Positions 26,110 to 34,062 of a DNA stretch of 64,000 nt are shown in pieces. Position 1 is the stretch's first letter. Every line of letters starts with the position of its first letter. Source of the DNA: Kroppenstedtia guangzhouensis (GTDB lineage Bacteria; Bacillota; Bacilli; Thermoactinomycetales; DSM-45169). The position numbers were made by a program, and so were the translations under genes. The notes beneath the pieces were generated by a model. That model was given only the letters and a program-made list of their open reading frames with translations, did no database searches and was not told the DNA's origin. Location: contig NZ_BMEX01000007.1 of assembly GCF_014637345.1 (NCBI RefSeq), positions 62,001-126,000 of the forward strand. The letters run 5' to 3'.

Positions 26110-28338
26110 GTGAAGGTCAAAAAGGCAATCTTGTTCTCTCTCTGTCTGGTATTGTGGCTGGTCGGCATCCGGGAAGGGTTTTGTGCCCCGCTGTCGGATG
26201 CCCCCCTTCAACAGGTTTGGTGGTTCAATGTTCCCGGTCTCAGCTTGCAGGATCTTCGCACTCCGGGTCAGCCCCATCTGGAATGGATGATGGAACATGC
26301 TTCAGTGGGTGCCATGAATATGAAGACAGGAGGAAGAGAGACTCTTTCCAACAGTTATGCCGCTTTGGGGGCGGGTACCCGAGCGGTGGCACCGGCTGAT
26401 GAAGGGTTTTATCATCCCGATGAACCGGTGGTGGATGTGGGTGGGTTGGAAAGCACAACCGCCGGACTCCTCTACACCCGGCGCATGGGGGAAGAGGCCC
26501 CGCGCGGGTCGGTCGTTTACCCCGGAATTATGAGGTATCGGGCGGAAAATGAAAAGATTCATTTTACCGTGAAGCCGGGTGCACTGGGAGAGGCCCTTCA
26601 GCAAAAGGGTTTGTCCACCTTGGTGTTGGGTAATCTGGATGAGGGAAACAAACCGGTTCGTTATGCGCCATTGTTGACCATGAACAGTCGGGGAATCACT
26701 CCGGAAGGGTCTGTGGGCAAAGGGATGCTGGTTTCTGACCCGAAGAGACCCTACGGTGTGAAAACCCATTACCGACGAATCGGGGATCGGCTGTTTTCCT
26801 GGAGAAAATCGGGATTGGCAGTGGTGGATCTCGGGGATCTGTACCGTCTGGAAAAGTTCGGTGAAACCATGTCTCCGACGGTGCGGCAAAAGATGCGTCA
26901 GCAAATTCTCATGGAGTTGGATGCTTTTCTGGGCCAGGTGTTGAGCCGGGCGGGAGAGAATCGGTTGGTGATGCTCACCTCCACCAGCGGCGGATTGCCG
27001 GAGGAAGAAGGGTTGTTTCCGGTTCTCATGTATCAATCCTCGGAAAAACAACCCGGGCTGCTGACCTCATCCACCACCCGCCGGACCGGCATGATCAGTA
27101 ATATCGATCTGGCCCCTACCCTGTTGGATCGCATGGGAGTGGAGATTCCGGATGAGATGATGGGAAGACCGATGAAAGTGGTGACCGGAAACAACGGGAT
27201 GTTCTGGAGTACGGTGGATCGGGTGGAATCGATCAATCGCTTGCGACCGTCGGTTCTCTATTCTTATATCTTGATTCAGATGCTGGTGCTAGTTACCGGA
27301 CTCACCCTGATTTTGAAAAACGGTCGGGGAAGAGGTTGGATGGAATCAGTTTTTTTGGCGGTGATGTTGACACCGTTTCTGTTTCTGATTCTTTCAGATG
27401 TGACTGCCGGCTCCTGGTGGATGGTCTCCGGGACGTTGGTCTTGACAGGATTGGCATTCTCAAAGGTGCTCACTCGGGCATCCACTCTTCCCCTGCTGTT
27501 CTGGGCGGGCTTGCTCGGGTTTTTGCCGGTGGTGGTGGATGGCTTGCTGGGAGGGCCGTTAATCCGGCACTCTTTCCTTGGGTACGATCCTATCAAAGGA
27601 GCCCGCTATTACGGAGTGGGCAATGAATATATGGGAGTCGTTCTCGGATCTTCCATCCTCGCTTGTGCCGCCTGGTTGGAGCGTCGTCCATCTTTTTCCC
27701 GCCGGGTGCGTCTGGGTGTGGGACTGTTTTTTTTCGCCTTGTTGGTCTTCTTTGCAGCCCCGTTTTGGGGAACCAATGCAGGGGGGGCGCTGGCGTCCGC
27801 TGTTGGCTTCGGGGTGGCATACCTCCGTTTTTTCAAAGCAAAGTGGAGCCGGAGGGCGACCCTTAAAATGATGGGAATGGCGGCGATCGGCATATTGACA
27901 TTGGTGGCGTTGAATGTCTGGTTTCCGGTGGAATCCCCTTCCCATATCGGAAAAGCTCTCTCGGATCTTCAAGGGGGAAACTTCGAAGAAATCGTTCAAG
28001 TCATCAACCGGAAATTGGAGATGAACCTGAAACTGATCCGTTTCTCCTCTTGGGGGAAAGTTTTTCTGCTGTCCCTGTTGGCGATGGCGGTGCTCGCGTT
28101 CCGGCCCGCCGGTGGTTTGAAGATGTTAACCCAGAGATACCCACAGCTGTTTAACGGTTTTACGGCGATTTTGGCGGGGTCGCTGGCAGCACTTGCCTTC
28201 AATGACTCCGGAATCGTATCGGCTGCCACCGCCATTGTATATGTGGTCATGCCGGTCATGATCATTGGCATCCGGGAATGGACCGGGGGCAGAGACCGAG
28301 TGGGAAGTGCTGCTCACCCTGAAAAAGGCGGTCCCTGA
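26110..28338 (+). CDS. Exported, multi-helix membrane protein with alkaline-phosphatase-like N-terminal domain
   Basis: From GTG 26110 the product has about 742 residues: signal peptide (KKAILFSLCLVLWLVGI...CAP), an extracellular domain of about 370 residues that resembles the alkaline phosphatase superfamily (VWWFNVPGLS at the start, VVDLGDLYR, NIDLAPTLLDRMGVEIP, GRPM), then about ten membrane helices. The N-terminal metal-ligand pattern is not obvious, so activity is uncertain. The open frame extends back to 25936 through the DnaA boxes; GGGGG upstream of 26110 favours the shorter form. Related proteins occur in Bacillota and Actinomycetota without assigned function. Confidence 0.75.
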   Translation: MKVKKAILFSLCLVLWLVGIREGFCAPLSDAPLQQVWWFNVPGLSLQDLRTPGQPHLEWMMEHASVGAMNMKTGGRETLSNSYAALGAGTRAVAPADEGFYHPDEPVVDVGGLESTTAGLLYTRRMGEEAPRGSVVYPGIMRYRAENEKIHFTVKPGALGEALQQKGLSTLVLGNLDEGNKPVRYAPLLTMNSRGITPEGSVGKGMLVSDPKRPYGVKTHYRRIGDRLFSWRKSGLAVVDLGDLYRLEKFGETMSPTVRQKMRQQILMELDAFLGQVLSRAGENRLVMLTSTSGGLPEEEGLFPVLMYQSSEKQPGLLTSSTTRRTGMISNIDLAPTLLDRMGVEIPDEMMGRPMKVVTGNNGMFWSTVDRVESINRLRPSVLYSYILIQMLVLVTGLTLILKNGRGRGWMESVFLAVMLTPFLFLILSDVTAGSWWMVSGTLVLTGLAFSKVLTRASTLPLLFWAGLLGFLPVVVDGLLGGPLIRHSFLGYDPIKGARYYGVGNEYMGVVLGSSILACAAWLERRPSFSRRVRLGVGLFFFALLVFFAAPFWGTNAGGALASAVGFGVAYLRFFKAKWSRRATLKMMGMAAIGILTLVALNVWFPVESPSHIGKALSDLQGGNFEEIVQVINRKLEMNLKLIRFSSWGKVFLLSLLAMAVLAFRPAGGLKMLTQRYPQLFNGFTAILAGSLAALAFNDSGIVSAATAIVYVVMPVMIIGIREWTGGRDRVGSAAHPEKGGP

Positions 28339-28344
28339 ATTGAG

Positions 28345-28376
28345 AACAAAACGGGCAGAGATTTGCCCGTTTTGTT
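28345..28376. terminator. Terminator
   Basis: AACAAAACGGGCA pairs perfectly with TGCCCGTTTTGTT around six bases; A and T runs on the two sides suit both directions. Confidence 0.8.
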
Positions 28377-28481
28377 GATCTTTCTACATGGTAACATTTG
28401 TTTTGGAAAATTCGACAAACCCAGTGTAGAATATGTTTTGACTGGGGGCCTTGAAAGCCTTCGATGAACGAAAGAGATATT

Positions 28482-29252
28482 ATGACCGGTGGAGGGGGGA
28501 GGAGGGTTTTGTCGATCAGATTCCAACCGGTGGGGGATTCCGGGATCCGGGTCGGTTTTGGAGAGAGGATAGATCCGAAGATCAACCGGGAAATACAAAG
28601 TTTTGTCAATGAACTGGAACGCACCCCGATTCCTGGGGTGGTGGAGTGGGTTCCCACGTATTGTGCAGTGACGGTTTACTATCATCCCCACCGGATTCGT
28701 TATCGGGAATTGTGTCAGCAGCTGGAGGCGATCGAGAAGAAAAGAGTGCCGGTGACGGAAAAAGATGTGCGGGTGGTGGAGTTGCCTGTGGTCTACGGGG
28801 GAGAATATGGACCGGATCTGGAGGGTGTGGCGGGAGAAAATGGCCTCTCTCCCCAAGAAGTGATCCGGATCCACAGTGACCCCTCCTATAGGGTTTATAT
28901 GATGGGGTTTGTTCCGGGATTTCCCTATCTGGGGGGGATGTCGGAAAAAATCGCCACTCCGCGCCTAAAAGATCCCCGTCCCCGGATTCCCGCCGGGTCC
29001 GTGGGGATTGCCGGATCCCAGACCGGTGTGTATCCCTTGGAAACTCCCGGGGGATGGCGAATTATTGGAAGAACGCCAATCCGGTTGTACGATCCGGACC
29101 GAAATCCGCCGGTTCTATTGCGGGCAGGGGATTTGGTTCGATTTCGACCGATTCCTGTGGACGCATATCGGGAGATGGAGATGAAGGGGAGTGAAGGAGT
29201 TGAACCGGATGAAGACGTCTCCGATGGAATGGACCATCGACCTGAACAGTGA
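28482..29252 (+). CDS. pxpB: 5-oxoprolinase subunit PxpB (KipI family)
   Basis: The protein shows QPVGDSGIRVGFG near the N-terminus, the family segment MMGFVPGFPYLGGM and the loop PRLKDPRPRIPAGSVGIAGSQTGVYP. PxpA, PxpB and PxpC together use ATP to open 5-oxoproline to glutamate. The exact start is open: ATG 28464, ATG 28482 and TTG 28509 are all in frame. The last 44 bases overlap pxpA. In Bacillus the KipI homologue also inhibits the sporulation kinase KinA; that role cannot be inferred here. Confidence 0.92.
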   Translation: MTGGGGRRVLSIRFQPVGDSGIRVGFGERIDPKINREIQSFVNELERTPIPGVVEWVPTYCAVTVYYHPHRIRYRELCQQLEAIEKKRVPVTEKDVRVVELPVVYGGEYGPDLEGVAGENGLSPQEVIRIHSDPSYRVYMMGFVPGFPYLGGMSEKIATPRLKDPRPRIPAGSVGIAGSQTGVYPLETPGGWRIIGRTPIRLYDPDRNPPVLLRAGDLVRFRPIPVDAYREMEMKGSEGVEPDEDVSDGMDHRPEQ

Positions 29253-29991
29253 TCTGGGAGAAAGTTTTGGCAACTATGTTATGGGACAGGACGAGGCGAT
29301 TTTGCATCATGTCACTTCAGCCAACATCGCCTGCGGATACCATGCGGGGGATCATAACGTGATGCGACAGACAGTCCGGATGGCGGCGGAACAGGGGGTG
29401 GCTCTGGGAGCACATCCCGGTCTGCCGGATTTGCTCGGATTTGGACGCCGTTATCTGGCTGTCGACCCGGAAGATGTGTTCAATATGACGGTTTACCAGA
29501 TTGGTGCTTTGCAATGTTTCGCCGCTTTGGAGGGAAAGCGGTTGCAACATGTGAAGCCCCATGGGGCTCTCTACAATATGGCAGGTAAGGAAAGTGCGGT
29601 GGCTCAGGCGATTGCCGAGGCGGTAGCCGCAGTGGACAAGGAACTGATCCTCTTCGGCCTGGCGGGAAGTCAATTGGTGAAAGCGGGGGAAAAGGCGGGA
29701 CTCCGGGTGGCACGGGAGGTGTTCGCCGATCGGACGGTTCAATCCGATGGAAGTCTGACTCCCCGAAGCCGCCCCGAAGCCCATATCGAGGACCCGGAGC
29801 AGGCGGTCTGCCGGGTGGTCCGAATGGTGAAGGAAGGCAAAGTGACGGCGGTGGACGGTACAGAGGTGGATATTGAGGCGGACACGGTCTGTGTCCATGG
29901 AGACGACCCCAAGGCCCTGGCCTTTGCGAAAGGGTTGCGCAAGAGACTGGAGGAACACGGGATCGGGGTCTGCAGGATCGGAGAGAGATGA
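29209..29991 (+). CDS. pxpA: 5-oxoprolinase subunit PxpA (LamB/YcsF family)
   Basis: The 260-residue protein carries TIDLNSDLGESFG, SANIACGYHAGDHNVM, GAHPGLPDLLGFGRR and HVKPHGALYN, the metal-binding signature set of YcsF/PxpA. AGGAG lies nine bases before ATG 29209; a GTG six codons upstream is an alternative. Four bases separate it from pxpC. Confidence 0.95.
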   Translation: MKTSPMEWTIDLNSDLGESFGNYVMGQDEAILHHVTSANIACGYHAGDHNVMRQTVRMAAEQGVALGAHPGLPDLLGFGRRYLAVDPEDVFNMTVYQIGALQCFAALEGKRLQHVKPHGALYNMAGKESAVAQAIAEAVAAVDKELILFGLAGSQLVKAGEKAGLRVAREVFADRTVQSDGSLTPRSRPEAHIEDPEQAVCRVVRMVKEGKVTAVDGTEVDIEADTVCVHGDDPKALAFAKGLRKRLEEHGIGVCRIGER

Positions 29992-29995
29992 TCCA

Positions 29996-30943
29996 ATGAT
30001 CACAGTGATAAAACCGGGATTGCTGACCACGGTACAGGATCTGGGACGGACGGGTTATCAGCAGTACGGTATGGTGGTGGCGGGAGCGATGGATTCCTAC
30101 TCCCTCCAGGTGGGCAATTTATTGGTGGGCAATCGGCGCGGCGAGGCGGGGTTGGAGATCACCTGGTTGGGCCCGGTGCTCCGTTTCGAGGAGGATGCGG
30201 TGATTGCCCTGACCGGGGCGGATCTGGGTCCGCTTTTGGACGGAAAATCGGTGCCCCTGTGGAAAAGTATTCCCGTCAGCAAAGGACAAGAGTTACGATT
30301 TCAGGGACCGGTGGCAGGGATGCGCACCTATCTTTGTGTCGCCGGAGGGATTCGGGTTCCCGACGTGATGGGAAGCCGTTCCACCTACCTCAAAGGTCGG
30401 ATTGGGGGAGTTCACGGACGGGCTTTGCAATCCGGGGATGTCCTGGAGACAGGGCGGTCCCCGCAGCTCGCCGACAGGGTCGGCCGCCAACCGGCCCCTT
30501 CCATGCGTCCCCGTTATGGGAAGGACCTCCGGTTGCGTGTCATCCCCGGGCCCCAGGCAGAGGCGTTTACGGAAGAAGGGATCCATACTTTCTACCATGC
30601 CAGTTATGAAGTGACTTCCCGGTCGGATCGGATGGGTTACCGTCTGGATGGGCCGGCCGTCGGTCATCGTGCCGGTGCTGACATCATCTCTGACGCCATC
30701 GCACCTGGGTCGGTTCAAATTCCAGCGGAAGGGCGGCCCATCATCCTGATGGCGGATCGGCAGACCACCGGGGGATACACCAAAATCGCCACAGTGATCT
30801 CTGTGGATCTGCCCCGCTTGGCTCAGGCAGGGCCGGGAACCCGGATCACCTTTCAGGAGGTGGGTGTGGATGAAGCCCAGGATCTGGCAGAGGAGCAGGA
30901 AAATCTGTTGATGATCTTGGAGATCGGAATTCGGTCAAAGTGA
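29996..30943 (+). CDS. pxpC: 5-oxoprolinase subunit PxpC (KipA family, biotin-dependent carboxylase-like)
   Basis: The 315-residue protein begins ITVIKPGLLTTVQDLGRTGYQ and contains GAMDSYSLQVGNLLVGN and SRSTYLKGRIGG, marks of the KipA/PxpC family. It forms a complex with PxpB. GGAGAGAG lies upstream of the ATG. Confidence 0.95.
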   Translation: MITVIKPGLLTTVQDLGRTGYQQYGMVVAGAMDSYSLQVGNLLVGNRRGEAGLEITWLGPVLRFEEDAVIALTGADLGPLLDGKSVPLWKSIPVSKGQELRFQGPVAGMRTYLCVAGGIRVPDVMGSRSTYLKGRIGGVHGRALQSGDVLETGRSPQLADRVGRQPAPSMRPRYGKDLRLRVIPGPQAEAFTEEGIHTFYHASYEVTSRSDRMGYRLDGPAVGHRAGADIISDAIAPGSVQIPAEGRPIILMADRQTTGGYTKIATVISVDLPRLAQAGPGTRITFQEVGVDEAQDLAEEQENLLMILEIGIRSK

Positions 30944-30954
30944 GGGATATCTGA

Positions 30955-31734
30955 ATGAATAAGGAAAGCATGGAAGACGTGAGAAAAGCGATTCGTACAG
31001 GTGAATGGGAGGGGCCCACCGCCGGCTTAGCCCCTGATTTTGTCCAGGCCAATCTGGTGATTCTCCCCCAATCTCTGGCCGCCGACTTTTTGCTCTTTTG
31101 CACCCGCAACCCCAAACCTTGTCCGCTGTTGGAAGTGACAGATCCGGGAGACCCGGTTCCGCGGAAAACAGCGCCAGGGGCTGATCTCCGGACGGATCTC
31201 CCCCGTTACCGGATCTGGCGTCATGGGGAGTTGGTGGAAGAGAGGAGGGAGATTCGGGATCTCTGGAGGAAAGATGCGGTCGCTTTCCTGGTGGGATGCA
31301 GCTTTTCCTTTGAATCCATCCTCTTGCAGAGTGGAGTGCCGGTCCGTCATATCGAAGAGGGGAGAAATGTTCCCATGTACCGCACTTCCATTCCCTGCGA
31401 ACCAGCAGGCTCCTTCCATGGGAATCTGGTGGTCAGCATGCGCCCTCTCCCTCCCCAGGAGGCGATCCGTGCTGTTGAGATCACCTCCCGCTATCCACAG
31501 GTCCATGGGGCGCCGGTACATCTGGGGGATCCCGCCGGGATCGGCATCAGGGATCTAAACCGGCCGGATTACGGAGATGCGGTTACCGTCCGCCCGGGAG
31601 AGCTCCCGGTCTTCTGGGCCTGCGGCGTCACCCCTCAGGCAGTGGCTGTCGCCAGCCGTCCCGAGTGGATGATCACCCACGCCCCGGGACATATGTTCAT
31701 CACCGAGATGAAACAGAGTGAACTGGTGAACTAA
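30955..31734 (+). CDS. Putative hydro-lyase, DUF1445 (YcsI family)
   Basis: The 259-residue protein shows [32 protein letters not shown] and [11 protein letters not shown], the usual YcsI motifs. In Bacillus ycsI lies in the same cluster as pxpABC. The family includes D-glutamate cyclase in mammals (a C-terminal relative), which forms 5-oxo-D-proline, so a role beside 5-oxoprolinase is sensible but unproved. Its TAA stop is the left TA of repeat copy C. Confidence 0.9.
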   Translation: MNKESMEDVRKAIRTGEWEGPTAGLAPDFVQANLVILPQSLAADFLLFCTRNPKPCPLLEVTDPGDPVPRKTAPGADLRTDLPRYRIWRHGELVEERREIRDLWRKDAVAFLVGCSFSFESILLQSGVPVRHIEEGRNVPMYRTSIPCEPAGSFHGNLVVSMRPLPPQEAIRAVEITSRYPQVHGAPVHLGDPAGIGIRDLNRPDYGDAVTVRPGELPVFWACGVTPQAVAVASRPEWMITHAPGHMFITEMKQSELVN

Positions 31735-31925
31735 GAAGTGTTGTGATTTTCTGCGTTTGAAGGCGGTCGGGATTGGGTTTCGCATGACCTTTTCGTTGTT
31801 CTTACGATCCAAAATCACTCCATGTGAAACCCAACCCTCCCTGCATAGCGTGACCGGGGAGCGAAGCGACCCTGGGCACGACTTGTGCCCTGTGGGTATG
31901 ATGGCTTTTTCACAATGCTTCTCTA
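31732..31925 (-). repeat. TA-flanked palindromic repeat, copy C, interrupted by R2
   Basis: Left end TA-AGAAGTGTTGTGATT, right end TTTTTCACAATGCTTCTC-TA, inner repeat GGGATTGGGTTTCGCATG / CATGTGAAACCC. Relative to copies B and E it is inverted. About 57 bases of repeat R2 lie inside the right arm. The left TA is part of the TAA stop codon of the upstream gene. Confidence 0.8.
31844..31902 (+). repeat. Short dispersed repeat R2, copy 3, nested in copy C
   Basis: GGGGAGCGAAGCGACCCTGG is followed by GCACGACTTGTGCCCTGTG; GGGCAC and GTGCCC can pair. Copy D lacks anything at this point, so R2 appears inserted. Confidence 0.7.
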
Positions 31926-31979
31926 GAATGTGATGATTTACTGCTTCCACGGAAAAACTTGAATTGACCTGTCATCCCC

Positions 31980-32006
31980 AAAAACACCTCCACCGGGGGT
32001 GTTTTT
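31980..32006 (+). terminator. Rho-independent terminator, plus strand
   Basis: AAAAACACC pairs with GGTGTTTTT. It would end the pxp-ycsI transcript after the repeat. Confidence 0.75.
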
Positions 32007-32011
32007 GTATC

Positions 32012-32036
32012 AAAAAAAGACCGCCAAGTGCGGTCT
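32012..32036 (-). terminator. Rho-independent terminator, minus strand
   Basis: AAGACCGC pairs with GCGGTCTT; on the minus strand seven T follow. It ends the two-lipoprotein operon. Confidence 0.8.
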
Positions 32037-32509
32037 TATTGATCGACGATCGTCAGCGTCCCTTCCGCCAGCAAATCTTCCCCCCGGAGGACCTGGATTT
32101 TGTAATCGCCGGGGTCGTAGAAGCCGTGGAAATCGCTGTTACTGGTGAATTCCGACTTCAGGCCTTTCCAGGATGGATCCAACTCATCCGTAATAAATTC
32201 TTCGATCAATTTCTCCCCAGGTTGTTTCAGGACTTTGATCTTCAGGATTTTCGTGTCCAGTTTCTGACCTTTTGGAAGTTTGAAAGAGAGTGAGATATCC
32301 TCATCCTTCCCAAAATGACTGCGGGTTTTGATCAAACCCTTGATGCTGTCATCCTCCGGATAATCCCCGAAAGTGATCTTGGCCACCTTGGGTTCCTTGG
32401 GCTTGTCCGCCTCTACTTTCTCTTGGCTCTCCTCTGTGAGCAGGCCGCATCCGCTGCCCAGGACCGCCATGCTGAGGAGCAGAAGCAGGGCCAGGGTTCG
32501 TTTCAGCAA
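32036..32509 (-). CDS. Small lipoprotein of unknown function
   Basis: TTG 32509 follows AAGAGGAGG and gives 157 residues: a lipoprotein signal with lipobox LGSGC (Cys21), an acidic-basic linker, then about 110 residues with beta-rich repeats (KLDTKILKIKVLKQPG, YDPGDYKIQVLRGEDLLAEGTLTI) that resemble an Ig-like or CARDB-type fold. Function unknown. It is 25 bases downstream of the VWA lipoprotein gene, and both should sit on the outer face of the membrane together. Confidence 0.78.
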   Translation of the reverse strand: MLKRTLALLLLLSMAVLGSGCGLLTEESQEKVEADKPKEPKVAKITFGDYPEDDSIKGLIKTRSHFGKDEDISLSFKLPKGQKLDTKILKIKVLKQPGEKLIEEFITDELDPSWKGLKSEFTSNSDFHGFYDPGDYKIQVLRGEDLLAEGTLTIVDQ

Positions 32510-32534
32510 AGGGATAACCTCCTCTTGTTCCTCT

Positions 32535-33926
32535 TTATCTGGAGTTGGAGATTTCATTCTGCTCTGTGTCACGCTTATGGGTGATTTTGTTTTGGATCTG
32601 GTCCCTTCGATCGATCACTTCAGTTTGCAACGCGTCCCGTTGGTCGATGGAGTAGCCTTGAAGAGTGTCTCTTCGCTCATAGATCCGGGATTGGACCTCA
32701 CTGATCACATCATAGTCGAAGTCATGTTTCTCTTTGAGGTATTCAGTGGCCGCATAGAGACGATGTTTCTCTTTTTCCGCCTGTTCGTAAAGAACTTGTT
32801 TGAGGTCACCGGCCCGATCATACTTGATGCTGGCCACATACTGGGCCTTGTCGTAATGGTCGCGGGCCCATTTGCCCCATTGGTCGTACAGGCGGTCGTA
32901 CTCCCCTTTAAAATACTCCTGGAGCCCCACCTTGGAACCGACGGTTTTGTAAGTGCCGCCGCCGGCGTCCGCCACTTCTTTCAGGGCTTTCTGTCCCTCG
33001 TTGTCCACATCGAAGCCTATGATGTTGACCACAGCTTTCATATTGGATTCGTTCAGTTGCTCAGCCGCTTTCACCGGGTCGCCATCACAGGTTTCCACGC
33101 CGTCGCTGACCACATATACGATATTCTGGACGTTGCTCCCCGTGTGGGAGGCCAGCTTCTCTTGGGCCAATCGCATGGAGCCGGCCAAGGGAGTCCACCC
33201 GGTGGGTTTGAACTTGTTCAGGGAACTCTGAAATGTTTTTCCGTCATAAGCGCCCAGGGGATAAATCTCCTCGGTGCTTCCGCAGGAGACTTTTTTGTCC
33301 GCTCCGGCGTTGGATCCCTTGTGGCCGTAGACGACCAGGGAAACATTGGCTCCCTCCGGCATATTGGAGACGAATTCCTTCACCGCTTTTTTGGCCAGGT
33401 CCATCTTGACCCCGCCTTTCACCTTATCAGCCATGCTGCCGCTGGAGTCGAGCAGGATCATGATGTTCACTTCCTGACTTTCCGGCACTTTCAAAGCACG
33501 GATGCCTCCGGGTCCGTCGGTCACATCGATGATGGAGGTGTCAAAGGTCTCCAAGGCATGAATTGACGGACGGTAATCCTCCGCCATCAGATTGAGGAGT
33601 CGTTTGTACAGTTCATCGGCGTTGACATACTTGGGGATCCTCTTCAGTTCGGGCCGGATCTTGTTCAGATCATAGGCGTCTCCTCCGTAATGGCCGGCTC
33701 CCTCCTGAATGTGTTGCAAATCTTTCAGAGCAGAGGGAACTTGATCCAATTGGACAGATGATTCCGATTTCCCGGAGCCCTCTGGTTTGGATTCCTTCGC
33801 TTCGGTTGGAGAGACCTCTTTCTTCTCAGTCTCGGCAAAGGGATTGGGCAGAGAACAACCGGAACTGAGGATTAGAGCCGCAATCAACCAACCGGTTCCC
33901 CAGTGTTTGAGCTTGGGCAAACTCAT
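32535..33926 (-). CDS. VWA-domain lipoprotein
   Basis: The 463-residue protein has a lipobox LSSGC with Cys24, a charged linker, and a von Willebrand A domain from about residue 150 to 330 with a complete MIDAS start (DSSGS), followed by T in WTPLAGS and SDGVETC. A long charged helical tail (DRLYDQWGKWARDH, KEKHRLYAATEYLKEKHD, REDRRD-like) fills the C-terminus and may form coiled coil. Such proteins bind metal-dependent partners at the surface; the partner is not known. AGAGAGG lies before the ATG. Confidence 0.85.
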   Translation of the reverse strand: MSLPKLKHWGTGWLIAALILSSGCSLPNPFAETEKKEVSPTEAKESKPEGSGKSESSVQLDQVPSALKDLQHIQEGAGHYGGDAYDLNKIRPELKRIPKYVNADELYKRLLNLMAEDYRPSIHALETFDTSIIDVTDGPGGIRALKVPESQEVNIMILLDSSGSMADKVKGGVKMDLAKKAVKEFVSNMPEGANVSLVVYGHKGSNAGADKKVSCGSTEEIYPLGAYDGKTFQSSLNKFKPTGWTPLAGSMRLAQEKLASHTGSNVQNIVYVVSDGVETCDGDPVKAAEQLNESNMKAVVNIIGFDVDNEGQKALKEVADAGGGTYKTVGSKVGLQEYFKGEYDRLYDQWGKWARDHYDKAQYVASIKYDRAGDLKQVLYEQAEKEKHRLYAATEYLKEKHDFDYDVISEVQSRIYERRDTLQGYSIDQRDALQTEVIDRRDQIQNKITHKRDTEQNEISNSR

Positions 33927-34062
33927 CATCACCTCTCTTTTCCAAACCTGTGAATACGATAGCAATTTTAAACAAAGTATCCCCCATTGTCATTAGCCCA
34001 TAAGGTGTAAAGGCCTGGGCTCTGCTTGGATGGATGCTCCCTAGGTTTTTAGTGATCCGCTC

